DNA of 64,000 nt from positions 62,001-126,000 of the forward strand of contig JACKFH010000008.1 in NCBI GenBank assembly GCA_020632575.1, read 5' to 3'. This stretch comes from Candidatus Omnitrophota bacterium (GTDB lineage: Bacteria > Hinthialibacterota > Hinthialibacteria > OLB16). Below the pieces are notes generated by a model that made no database searches, was not told where the DNA came from, and worked only from the letters and a program-made list of their open reading frames with translations. How positions within the stretch are numbered: position 1 is the stretch's first letter; every line of letters begins with the position of its first letter. This document shows, in pieces, positions 45,110 to 53,939 of the stretch. The translations under genes were made by a program, and so were the position numbers.

Positions 45110-45360
45110 AACTCGTCATCCACTCTGCGTTCGGAATCGATCTTGCCCTGAATCTCCTCGAACTCCTTCTCCGACCAGGTTCCGAAGAAACTGTCCAGAT
45201 CGGTGTGAATCTGGGTGAACTTCTTCTCCTTTTCCAAGCCGACCGACCTGCGCAGAATTTCGACCACCAGCTGGTTCACACTCTTGTCCGATTCCTTGGC
45301 CCGTCTTTTGAGAAGATCGGCCAATTCTTGATCGACACCGCGCACGGATAGAGAACCCAT
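45100..45360 (-). CDS. FitA/Arc-like ribbon-helix-helix antitoxin
   Basis: 86 residues from the ATG behind GAGGTG. The N-terminus MGSLSVRGVDQELADLLKRR with AKESDKSVNQLVVEILRR is the ribbon-helix-helix pattern of FitA-like antitoxins; the acidic C-terminus would bind the toxin. The frame is open upstream to 45501 but those codons overlap the glycosyltransferase gene and look non-coding. Confidence 0.88.
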   Translation of the reverse strand: MGSLSVRGVDQELADLLKRRAKESDKSVNQLVVEILRRSVGLEKEKKFTQIHTDLDSFFGTWSEKEFEEIQGKIDSERRVDDELWK

Positions 45361-45437
45361 TTCGTTCACCTCACTCTGTGATCTCAGATTGCTATCAGGA
45401 TATGCCTTCACCCAATCCGCGTCAATGTTCGGAGAAT

Positions 45438-47177
45438 CTATCCTCCAAAACCCACCCGCACCCATGAGGGCGGCAGACTGTCCACATCCTTCGGGACCCA
45501 AACCTCAATCCCCTCGTTCCAACCCTGGAAGTGAAGTTTTTCCTCGCTGCCGGGGCCGGAGAGGAGGAGATGGTAGTTTTGCTCTAAGGCGGACTGGAGT
45601 TTTTGGAGGCGGGGGTCGAGGTCGCGGAGGAGTCTGACTTCGCTTCCGCCATCACGTGAGGGCAGACGCAGGGCGCCATCGGGGATGAGGAGGTGCCCCC
45701 ATTGGCCGGTGCGGCGGTTGATCAGGAGGAGGGGGAGTTTAGTTTTTTCGAGGGAAGCGGTCATCCCCTCAATCATGGAATCCACCTCCGGGTCGGGTTG
45801 TTTCGCGAAGAGGTTTTGTTGCCATCGGACATACCACAGATAGGTTTCGGAAAGGTCCTCAGCGACCGGATGCTCAGTGAGGGCCGCAAAGAAGGGGGGC
45901 GCCCAGATTGTGTCGCCCTCCTCGGTGTAATGGTCGATCAAGCGGAGGATCGTGTTCACTTCGACATCGGAGTATTCGATGAGACGGCCCTGGGATTGGT
46001 CACGCAGGTCAACACCGGTTCCAGCCTGGTTCCGGTACGAGTAGATGAAAGCATAGGGTTTCCACATCAACAGGACAAAGAGACCGACCATCAGAAGGAT
46101 GCGGCAGACTCCGAGGCCGAGTTCCCCCAAGGTTCCGGTTCCACCTTCATCGGAGACTTCGGATTGATGCGGAGAAAAGACAGTGACGATGGCGCTGGCG
46201 GCGAAAAGGGCGAGGGCCGGTTCCGCGAGCATGAAGATGTAATCGACGGTGCCACCCTTCACCACATAGATCGCGCTCCCCACCGAAGCGATCCCCCACA
46301 GTCCGATCAAGGACCTTTCCAAGGTCCCGTACCGCCCATCTGAATCGCGGCCCTGGATGAATCTCCAGATACCGGCCAACGCGAGAAGAATAAAGAGGCC
46401 CTCGTGGTCGATGATTGTGGTCCCCTCGGTGACGATGGAATCGATCCAGACTTGGGGGTTGGAGGGGATCGAGGCGACTTGGTTGGACCAGACATTTTGC
46501 AGGTAAGCGTCGCCATAGAGTCCGATGCTGACGCCGACCAACCCGACCAAGGAGAGAATTGCGGTCAGGATGGGCGTCCAGGAGATGGGATTTCGGAAGA
46601 CCGCGAGAAGGATCAAGAGAATCGAGAACGGGAGCGCACTCATATTGGTCCACATCGCCCCGACTGCGAGGAGTGGCGATAAGTTCCTTTGCCACGGTTT
46701 CCCATAGAGGGTGAGGAGTAATGAGAGGCACAGCAAAAAAAGTTCGAGGTGTTCGGACTGGTATCCCTGACTCCATCGGTACCCCTCGGGGAGGATGAGG
46801 AGAATCACCGAGGCGAGGAGAGCCCGACCCTGGGATCGGAAGAGTCGAACGGCGATCAAACCGACCAGCGCCGAGGTGGCGATCCGAATGAGCAGTGTGA
46901 ACCACCGGAACCAATACAGCGGTTCACCTCCCAACCAATCGGACAGTTTGACTAAGGCTGCCCCGGTCCAAAGATGAAACGGAGGCTGAGGTGAGAGGAT
47001 GTCGGTGTAAAGCGAGACCCCTTCGGTCATCCGCCAGCTGATGTACTGATAATTGCCATCTCCAAAATCGAGGTAGGCGTGATTGAACGGAACGCGGATG
47101 ATCAGGATATAAACGAGGACGATTATTCCCCACAGGGCGATCGTCACCGGTTGAATTCTGGAGTCGACTTCGTTCAT
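45438..47177 (-). CDS. GT-C-type membrane glycosyltransferase
   Basis: 579 residues with roughly ten helices. The first loop after helix 1 contains YLDFGDGNYQYISWRMTEGV and DILSPQPPFHLW, resembling the acidic-residue loop and substrate loop of ArnT/PMT-like GT-C enzymes. A C-terminal soluble region begins near residue 400. It should move a sugar from a polyprenyl phosphate donor to a lipid or protein outside the inner membrane. Exact donor and acceptor unknown. Confidence 0.75.
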   Translation of the reverse strand: MNEVDSRIQPVTIALWGIIVLVYILIIRVPFNHAYLDFGDGNYQYISWRMTEGVSLYTDILSPQPPFHLWTGAALVKLSDWLGGEPLYWFRWFTLLIRIATSALVGLIAVRLFRSQGRALLASVILLILPEGYRWSQGYQSEHLELFLLCLSLLLTLYGKPWQRNLSPLLAVGAMWTNMSALPFSILLILLAVFRNPISWTPILTAILSLVGLVGVSIGLYGDAYLQNVWSNQVASIPSNPQVWIDSIVTEGTTIIDHEGLFILLALAGIWRFIQGRDSDGRYGTLERSLIGLWGIASVGSAIYVVKGGTVDYIFMLAEPALALFAASAIVTVFSPHQSEVSDEGGTGTLGELGLGVCRILLMVGLFVLLMWKPYAFIYSYRNQAGTGVDLRDQSQGRLIEYSDVEVNTILRLIDHYTEEGDTIWAPPFFAALTEHPVAEDLSETYLWYVRWQQNLFAKQPDPEVDSMIEGMTASLEKTKLPLLLINRRTGQWGHLLIPDGALRLPSRDGGSEVRLLRDLDPRLQKLQSALEQNYHLLLSGPGSEEKLHFQGWNEGIEVWVPKDVDSLPPSWVRVGFGG

Positions 47178-47284
47178 CGAGTTGGTGTCACCTTGCCGTC
47201 AAGCATCTCAAGGCGGTATCCTGCTCGAAAAGGGGTTTTCCGACAACTCGTCCAGTTTTCCCCCAATGAATTGCAGGATTTCGC

Positions 47285-48478
47285 ATGACCAAAAAAGTCT
47301 ACATGGACCATAACGCCACGACCCCGGTGGATCCCGAGGTGCTGGAAGCGATGCTCCCCTATCTCAAGGATTGCTATGGCAACGCCTCGAGTGTCCACGA
47401 ATGGGGAAAAGAAGCGCGGTATGGCGTTGAGAAGGCGCGAATGCAGCTCGGGGAATTGCTCGGTGTCTCCGAATCGACCCTTACTTTCACCAGTTGCGGG
47501 TCGGAGTCGAATAACACCATTCTGCGCTCGGTCGCAAGTCGCTTTGCCGGTCAGGGCTGCCACATCATTGCCAGCGCGATCGAACATCCCTGCATTTATC
47601 GCTGTCTAGAAGACCTTGAGAACCAAGCCGAGGTCGAGGTGAGTTGGATCGAGCCCGATGGGAACGGAGTCATTCACCCGGATCGGATCGCCGAGGAAAT
47701 TCGGATGGACACCCGATTGGTTTCGATCATGCTCGCCAACAACGAAACGGGGGTCATTCAGCCAATCCAAAAGATCGCTCAAATGGCCCATGAGAAAGGG
47801 ATCAAGGTCCACTCCGACACCGTCCAGGGAGTCGGCAAGATTCCGGTTGATCTCGAGGAGTTGGGTGTTGATTTCGCCACCTTTTCCGCGCACAAACTTT
47901 ATGGACCCAAAGGGATTGGAGCCTTCTATGCCCGGGATCGGAGTTGGATCACGCCTATGATCCTTGGGGGAGGACAGGAGAATCGCCTCCGCGCTGGAAC
48001 TGAAAGTGTTCCAATGATTGTTGCCTTTGGGGCGGCGGCCGAAAAGTCGAAACGAGTCCAGCAAGAAGAGGCCGAGCTTTTGGTCGCCATGAGAGACGAT
48101 CTCGAAAAGCGTCTCTTGGAATCGATTCCCGAGGCCCTGGTGTGTGGAAAGGAAGCCGCTCGCCTGCCGGGGACCCTGTGTGTCTGTTTTCCGGGGATCA
48201 TGGGAACGTATCTTGTCCTAGACATGGCCGAGGAAGGGATCGCCATCTCGAGTGGTTCGGCCTGCAGCGCCAATCAGTCGAAACCTTCTCATGTTCTTAT
48301 CGCCATGGGAATCGATTCCGAACTTGCCCGAGGCGCGGTCCGTCTTTCTCTGGGAAGGGCCAATTCTCCCGAGCAGATCGAGGAAGTGGCGAACACAGCC
48401 CTGAGGTTGATTCAAAATCAAAAAGAGCATCCGCCCGAGGAAGAAACAGAACTCGACCTGCTTTCGCTCTGCGATTAA
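47285..48478 (+). CDS. Cysteine desulfurase (IscS/NifS family)
   Basis: 397 residues. YMDHNATTPVDPEVL at the start, His101 in SAIEHPC, the PLP lysine Lys204 in SAHKLYGPKG, and the active Cys327 in ISSGSACSANQ are all present. It supplies sulfur for Fe-S clusters or thio-modified tRNA. No IscU, sufB or mnmA neighbour lies here, so the pathway cannot be fixed. Divergent from the glycosyltransferase gene. Confidence 0.93.
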   Translation: MTKKVYMDHNATTPVDPEVLEAMLPYLKDCYGNASSVHEWGKEARYGVEKARMQLGELLGVSESTLTFTSCGSESNNTILRSVASRFAGQGCHIIASAIEHPCIYRCLEDLENQAEVEVSWIEPDGNGVIHPDRIAEEIRMDTRLVSIMLANNETGVIQPIQKIAQMAHEKGIKVHSDTVQGVGKIPVDLEELGVDFATFSAHKLYGPKGIGAFYARDRSWITPMILGGGQENRLRAGTESVPMIVAFGAAAEKSKRVQQEEAELLVAMRDDLEKRLLESIPEALVCGKEAARLPGTLCVCFPGIMGTYLVLDMAEEGIAISSGSACSANQSKPSHVLIAMGIDSELARGAVRLSLGRANSPEQIEEVANTALRLIQNQKEHPPEEETELDLLSLCD

Positions 48479-48544
48479 GATCTTGGTTTCACCGCCCGCT
48501 TGATCATCCGACGTTGTCGAAAATCCAAACGATTGGGAGAAAGC

Positions 48545-51376
48545 ATGAGATTAAGGGTTTTTATTTTTTGTTTTTCCATTTTGGCCACACTTTTTTTCTC
48601 AACTAATGAGGGACTGGCTGTTCCTACGAGTGGACGAGTCGTTGAGGCGGGGAGTGGTGACCCCATCGAGGGAGCTGTTGTTCAGGTTCAAGCTTCTCCC
48701 GTTCAGACCACCACCGACGCGAGTGGGGAATTCGTCATCGATATTCCCCAGCAACCATTCTTCATTCTAACAGCCGCGAAGATCGGGTATGTAAACAACG
48801 CTTCTTTCGATAGTGTCTTGGGAGCCACCGACGTCATAATCGAATTGTCACCAGTTCCAACCGAAGCCAATCCCGAGGAACCGACCTTTCAATCACCGAT
48901 GGCCTGCGCCAGTTGTCATCTCGTTCACTATGCCGATTGGGCGGGGGGAGGGAAAGAGCGACCCTCTCGACACTCAACCGCTGGGCAGAACCGTTGGGTC
49001 CGGGACCTGTATGACGGCAGCGGCACGGAGGGTGGGGAAGCGGGGTACGTTTTCAAGCGGGACTCTCCGATCTTGTCCGACGAGGTGAATCCAACAGGTC
49101 TCCATCGATCAGGGCTTTGCGCCGAGTGTCACCTCCCATCACTGGCGGCGGTCGCCGAGATGCCTGGAACCGTGGAGTTGTCGGACGCAACCGCCGGGTC
49201 GATCGAAGGAACCCCCGAGAGAATGGCTTATGAGGACGGAATCTTTTGCGGCATCTGCCACAAGATTCGCGATGTGAACGATAACCTTGGCCGCACCGCT
49301 TTTTTTGGAAACATCGAACCGACCTTGACCGATCCCGGTTTGCAATACGGTCCCCTCTTTGATGCGGTCATCGATATCGCGGCTCAAATGCGGGCGGCGG
49401 TAAATCCCCTCCATAAGGACAGCAAGGTTTGCGCGGGGTGCCATCAATACAACATGGATCACGATTTCGATAACGATTTCGAGGAAGTTGGCAGCCCTCC
49501 GGGACAGACAACCTACGCGGAATGGTTGTCTAGCCCGTACGCGGTCGTGGGGGAGGACTACCGAACCTGCCAGGATTGCCACATGCCTCCAGCCGAGGGC
49601 GAGGACGATGTGGTCATCTGTGTTTTTGGCGGACCCGCTCGATCGGCCACCGCTCTGCATTCCCACCGTTTTGAGGGAACAACCCTCCCTTATCTTCAGG
49701 CCGCGGTCGAACTGGTGATCGACGCTTCCCGAATCGGAGACCTGCTCCACGCGAAAGTCGATGTCTCCAATGTTGGCGCGGGACACAATTTCCCGACTGG
49801 GGTTTCCGTGCGCAACGCCATGTTGGTTGTCCGGGCCAAGACTGACTCCGACACTCAACTACCCCACCTCGAGGGAACCTCTCTCATTCCGTATTGGGGC
49901 GGAGTCGGCGATGAGCCCGACGACTATGGGGATACACCGGGTCGGGGGTTCGCAAAGATTCTACGCAGTCACGATGACCGTGAGAGGGTGCTGTTCATCG
50001 ACGCCATCGAGTTGGTGGAGAACACGCAGATCCCCCCGATGGGAACCGACACCTCCGAGTACTGGTTCGATCTGAGTGGTCTCGAATCGGAGGACTTGGA
50101 ATTGAGCGCCGAAATCATTTACCGCCGCGCCTGGAAAGACCTCGCGGAGGCCAAGGGCTGGATCGGTGGCGTGGACGGCCAGGGGTATCCCTATGAGGGA
50201 GACGTTTTGGTCAAGTCTGTCACCGTCGAGTTGACTGGGGAGGGACCAACTCCCACTCCAACTGCGCCAATCGGGTGTGACAGCGGATACTATCTCCTCG
50301 ACGCCTTTGGTGGCCGACACCCTGTGGGGTCGCCCCCGGTCATCACCGGTTCCCTTTATTTCGGCTACAACATCGCCAGAGATTTGGAACGAGCGAGAAC
50401 CGGCGGACCGACTTCATTGCTGCAGCATGATCTCGCGGTTCTGGATGGCGCGGGAGCCGTTCACTTCATCGCCTCTCCCACGCAGACAATCGAGCAGGAT
50501 TTCTTCTTCCCGATCACCGAGGAGTTCCCGGGAGGGCGTGCGGTGGATCTATCGATGACCTCCGACAGTTTGGGATATTGGGTGCTAACCGATTTTGGTG
50601 GAATTTACCGCGCGGGGTCCGCCAAGGGAGAGGACGAATCGCTCGTTCCCAACACCGATACTCTCGGTCTCGGTTTGGACATCCCATTGGAAGGGAGTCT
50701 TCGCGATCCGAGTTTCCCTTCGCCGGGTGGCGCTAATCTGCGAGCCGTCTCGTTGCTCGTGATAGACGAGGATGGCGACTCGACCGCCGAGGGCTATGTC
50801 ATCCTCGACAGCATGGGGGGCCATCACCCCTTCGATAACGAGGGAGTCGTGATCGACCCGGGATCCTCCTCCGGTTCCGAAATCAACTCCCCAGATCGAT
50901 TGCTCGATCCCACAGCCTACCTCTGGCCATTCTTTACCGGCTTGGATATCGCCCGCGACCTGGAACTCCACCCCATGGGGACCGGCGTCGTCATCCTCGA
51001 TGGTTGGGGAGGGGTTCATCCCGTCCCGGTCGATGAAGAATCGAATCCGGTCTACTTCGCGAACAACCGGGTTTCCAACGAAGACAACACACCATTGTCC
51101 CCGGTGGGTCTGCCTTACATCACCTCCGGGTTCGATAACCCGAGCACCGAGGAGGATGAATCGGACGAGGAATTCTATGGCCGTGACGCCGCCTCGATCT
51201 TCATGGATTTAGAATTCACCTCCTGCGAGGGTGGGCTTTACACGCTCGACCGTTTCGGGGGCGTTTTCGGTTTGGGAGCCGCTCGGGAGAATCCGGATGA
51301 CCCCATTCCGCCATTTGCTGGGAGCCCCTATTTCTTCCCGGATCAGTTGGCGGTGGACGCGGAGTTTTTTGAGTGA
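48545..51376 (+). CDS. Exported pentaheme cytochrome with C-terminal GG-HPVG repeats
   Basis: 943 residues, ATG after GGGAGAA. Order: signal peptide (FIFCFSILATLFFSTNEGLA), a carboxypeptidase-regulatory-like domain (VEAGSGDPIEGAVVQVQ), then five CxxCH heme motifs at Cys121 (CASCH), 192 (CAECH), 235 (CGICH), 296 (CAGCH) and 342 (CQDCH). After a beta domain the last 370 residues hold about six degenerate repeats such as LDAFGGRHPVGSPP, LDSMGGHHPFDNEG and LDGWGGVHPVPVDE, probably a propeller. A PTPTPTAP linker separates the parts. Extracellular or periplasmic electron transfer is likely; redox partner unknown. Confidence 0.82.
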   Translation: MRLRVFIFCFSILATLFFSTNEGLAVPTSGRVVEAGSGDPIEGAVVQVQASPVQTTTDASGEFVIDIPQQPFFILTAAKIGYVNNASFDSVLGATDVIIELSPVPTEANPEEPTFQSPMACASCHLVHYADWAGGGKERPSRHSTAGQNRWVRDLYDGSGTEGGEAGYVFKRDSPILSDEVNPTGLHRSGLCAECHLPSLAAVAEMPGTVELSDATAGSIEGTPERMAYEDGIFCGICHKIRDVNDNLGRTAFFGNIEPTLTDPGLQYGPLFDAVIDIAAQMRAAVNPLHKDSKVCAGCHQYNMDHDFDNDFEEVGSPPGQTTYAEWLSSPYAVVGEDYRTCQDCHMPPAEGEDDVVICVFGGPARSATALHSHRFEGTTLPYLQAAVELVIDASRIGDLLHAKVDVSNVGAGHNFPTGVSVRNAMLVVRAKTDSDTQLPHLEGTSLIPYWGGVGDEPDDYGDTPGRGFAKILRSHDDRERVLFIDAIELVENTQIPPMGTDTSEYWFDLSGLESEDLELSAEIIYRRAWKDLAEAKGWIGGVDGQGYPYEGDVLVKSVTVELTGEGPTPTPTAPIGCDSGYYLLDAFGGRHPVGSPPVITGSLYFGYNIARDLERARTGGPTSLLQHDLAVLDGAGAVHFIASPTQTIEQDFFFPITEEFPGGRAVDLSMTSDSLGYWVLTDFGGIYRAGSAKGEDESLVPNTDTLGLGLDIPLEGSLRDPSFPSPGGANLRAVSLLVIDEDGDSTAEGYVILDSMGGHHPFDNEGVVIDPGSSSGSEINSPDRLLDPTAYLWPFFTGLDIARDLELHPMGTGVVILDGWGGVHPVPVDEESNPVYFANNRVSNEDNTPLSPVGLPYITSGFDNPSTEEDESDEEFYGRDAASIFMDLEFTSCEGGLYTLDRFGGVFGLGAARENPDDPIPPFAGSPYFFPDQLAVDAEFFE

Positions 51377-51440
51377 GGGGGTGTGAGTTTTTTGACTCCG
51401 ATCGGTTTGGCCGGACCGTTCAAATGAACACTCCTCTTCT

Positions 51441-51518
51441 TGGATTCCCGCCTTCGCGGGAATGACGGGATCGGTGGTCGCACACAGCCTTGGTCATTCC
51501 CGCGAAGGCGGGAATCCA
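51441..51518. repeat. REP-type doublet: 26-bp perfect inverted repeat
   Basis: Left arm 51441-51466 and right arm 51493-51518 are exact reverse complements, separated by 26 bases. Each arm is itself a hairpin built on ATTCCCGC/GCGGGAAT. Similar ATTCCCGC-ttc-GCGGGAAT units are dispersed in many genomes. It lies in the 240-base gap between the cytochrome and priA; the remainder of that gap shows nothing. Confidence 0.75.
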
Positions 51519-51619
51519 GGCTGAATGCGCAAACCTTGAATCAAGGAATAAGGCGGGTAGGTCCCACAACTTAGTCGGATGGACTCCCGACCCACCCTGT
51601 TGTATCCCTTTGGACTGTG

Positions 51620-53842
51620 ATGCCGAAATATGCCGAGGTTGTCTTCAATCATCCCCTGAGGGAACGGTTTTCCTATGAGATCGCGGCTGGGTGGGAATCG
51701 CCGCCTCCGATTGGCGGGCGGGTTCAGGCTCAGTTCGGACGTCAGGCAAACACCCTCGGGATTGTGGTCGGGCATACGGACTCATGCGATTTCGATCCCG
51801 AGAAGATCCGTCCCCTCCTGAACAGCCTTGATCGGGAATCGGTCTACCCGGAAAAAGTTTTTGAATTGCTCCAGTGGGTCTCCGATTATTATTTCTGTTC
51901 GCTGGGCGAGTCATTGTTCGCCGCCTTTCCATTCGGGAGCAAGACCGAGATTCGACTGGCGAAAGTGGTGGTGCGCGGGAATCGGTTCGAGGAGATGCTG
52001 GCGGATGAGAAAATCACCGCACAACGTCGGACCACTCTCGAATTCTTTCAGGGTCATGCCGGCAGCCTACCCATGACCGAACTGGCCCGTCTCGCGGGAG
52101 TTAGCCAGGGCGTGGTCAAAGGGTTAGTCGACAAGGGGGCCCTCGCCTTGAAAGAGCAGGCGCGTCCGCAGGCGGTCTCCCAAGCCGAGGCGCTGTACCG
52201 GTCGCAACGTCCCACACTCAATGCCGACCAGCAGGCCGCAGTCGACCGGATTCAGGCCAGCCTGGAGAAGGGCGCTTTCGAGCAATACCTCATCCATGGG
52301 GTGACGGGTAGCGGCAAAACAGAGGTCTTTCTTTCGGCGATCGAAAAAACCTTGGAACTTGGTAAGACGGCGCTTGTCTTGGTCCCCGAGATCGGGCTAA
52401 CACCCCAGACCGCGGCGCGATACCGAGGACGTTTCCCGGGTAAGGTCGAGGTGCTCCATTCGGGTTTGACCCAGGCGGACCGATTCCAATCCTGGCGACG
52501 GGCTCAACGCGGAGAGGCCCCGGTGGTGGTGGGAACTCGGTCGGCGGTCTTTGCGCCACTCAGGAATGTCGGTCTCATCGTGGTGGATGAGGAGCACGAT
52601 CCCTCTTACAAACAGGCCGATCCCGCGCCGCGGTATCATGGGCGTGATGTGGCCATCTATCGCGGGCATCTGGAGAAAGCGGTCGTCCTTCTTGGAAGCG
52701 CCACCCCCTCCCTCGAATCCTACGAAAATGTCGCCAGGAAAAAATCTCAACTTATTGAAATGCCCAACCGAGCGACCGCACACAGCCTGCCGAAAGTCAA
52801 ATTGGTCGATATGCGAATGCGACCGCCCAGCGAAAGAGTTTTGAGTTTCGAGGCGCGGGAATCGATTGCCGAGACATTTCAAATGGGCATGCAGTCGATC
52901 CTGTTCTTGAATCGTCGGGGGCATTCGACCCAGCTCTCCTGCCGCGAATGCGGGGAGGTGGTTCAGTGCGAAAATTGCAGCGTCCCTCTGGTCTGGCATG
53001 AGTCGAGCCAGTCGCTGATCTGTCACTACTGCGAGTTCAAACAGAAGGAACCGGAGTTCTGCCCAAGCTGCAAATCCGTCTGGATACGCGCGCGTGGGTT
53101 CGGGACCGAACAGGTGACTCAAACCGTGCAATCCCTTTTCCCAAGAGCCAGGGTCGAACGGATCGACCTCGATACGACCCGCCAGGCAGGAGCCCATGAT
53201 CGCATCCTTTCCGCCTTTCGGAAGAAGGAGATCGACATCCTGGTCGGCACTCAGATGGTGTCGAAAGGATTGGACATGCCTGGCGTCCGATTGGTGGTCG
53301 TGGTGCAGGCTGAGACCTCCTTGAACATCGCCGATTTCCGCGCGGCCGAACGGTCATTCGCTCTCCTCACCCAAGTCGCCGGGCGGGCGGGAAGGGGAGA
53401 GATCGAGGGGCGAGTCCTGGTACAGTCCTTCCAGCCCCACCATTACTCAATCCATCTGGCCCTCGAGCACAACTACAAGGGATTTCGGTCCCTCGAACGA
53501 AAGATACGTCGGCAACTTCAACTCCCGCCGAGCACCCGATTGCTGAATGTCCGAATGGAGGGAGAAGATCCCGAGAAGGTCCAGGAAACTATTCAAGCCC
53601 TCGCGAGCGAATTCGAGACAGTTCTCGCGACGCATCCCCCGAAATCCTGTCGCATCATCGGACCGACCCCCTGTCCGTTGGAGAGGATCCAATCCCGCTA
53701 CCGATGGCAATTTCTGATCGCCACTCAGGATGGAAACCAGCGTGCCGCCATCCTAGGTCATCCGGACATCGAAGCGGCGCTGCTCAAGAAGTATTCAAAG
53801 ATCAAACTGGTGGTGGATGTGGATCCATTGAATCTGCTGTAA
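51620..53842 (+). CDS. priA: Primosomal helicase N' (PriA)
   Basis: 740 residues; a GTG directly before the ATG is an alternative start. Walker A HGVTGSGKTEVFL, DEAH-type box VVDEEHDPSYK, SATPSLES, and the zinc-binding insert with eight cysteines (CRECGEVVQCENC, CHYCEF, CPSC) are diagnostic; VAGRAGRGEIEG is motif VI. PriA restarts stalled replication forks. An N-terminal 3'-DNA-binding domain is present (EVVFNHPLRERFSYEI). Confidence 0.96.
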   Translation: MPKYAEVVFNHPLRERFSYEIAAGWESPPPIGGRVQAQFGRQANTLGIVVGHTDSCDFDPEKIRPLLNSLDRESVYPEKVFELLQWVSDYYFCSLGESLFAAFPFGSKTEIRLAKVVVRGNRFEEMLADEKITAQRRTTLEFFQGHAGSLPMTELARLAGVSQGVVKGLVDKGALALKEQARPQAVSQAEALYRSQRPTLNADQQAAVDRIQASLEKGAFEQYLIHGVTGSGKTEVFLSAIEKTLELGKTALVLVPEIGLTPQTAARYRGRFPGKVEVLHSGLTQADRFQSWRRAQRGEAPVVVGTRSAVFAPLRNVGLIVVDEEHDPSYKQADPAPRYHGRDVAIYRGHLEKAVVLLGSATPSLESYENVARKKSQLIEMPNRATAHSLPKVKLVDMRMRPPSERVLSFEARESIAETFQMGMQSILFLNRRGHSTQLSCRECGEVVQCENCSVPLVWHESSQSLICHYCEFKQKEPEFCPSCKSVWIRARGFGTEQVTQTVQSLFPRARVERIDLDTTRQAGAHDRILSAFRKKEIDILVGTQMVSKGLDMPGVRLVVVVQAETSLNIADFRAAERSFALLTQVAGRAGRGEIEGRVLVQSFQPHHYSIHLALEHNYKGFRSLERKIRRQLQLPPSTRLLNVRMEGEDPEKVQETIQALASEFETVLATHPPKSCRIIGPTPCPLERIQSRYRWQFLIATQDGNQRAAILGHPDIEAALLKKYSKIKLVVDVDPLNLL

Positions 53843-53883
53843 ATCGATGGGGATAAAAAACTTTGGTTACATCGCAAAAAGAG

Positions 53884-53921
53884 GAAAGCCCGATTCTCTC
53901 CATTGAAAGAACCGGGCTTTC
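53884..53921 (-). terminator. Probable intrinsic terminator of the PqaA-like gene
   Basis: GAAAGCCCG (53884-53892) pairs with CGGGCTTTC (53913-53921), nine bp with a 20-base loop. Read on the minus strand the stem is followed by CTCTTTTTG, a T-rich tract, so it fits the minus-strand gene better than priA on the plus strand. Confidence 0.6.
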
Positions 53922-53939
53922 GGTTATCTGACCTTCAAT

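Noticed and set aside
45361..45501. N-terminal extension of the RHH antitoxin
   Set aside because: The extension overlaps the glycosyltransferase 3' end; the internal ATG has a GAGGTG box and begins the RHH fold exactly.
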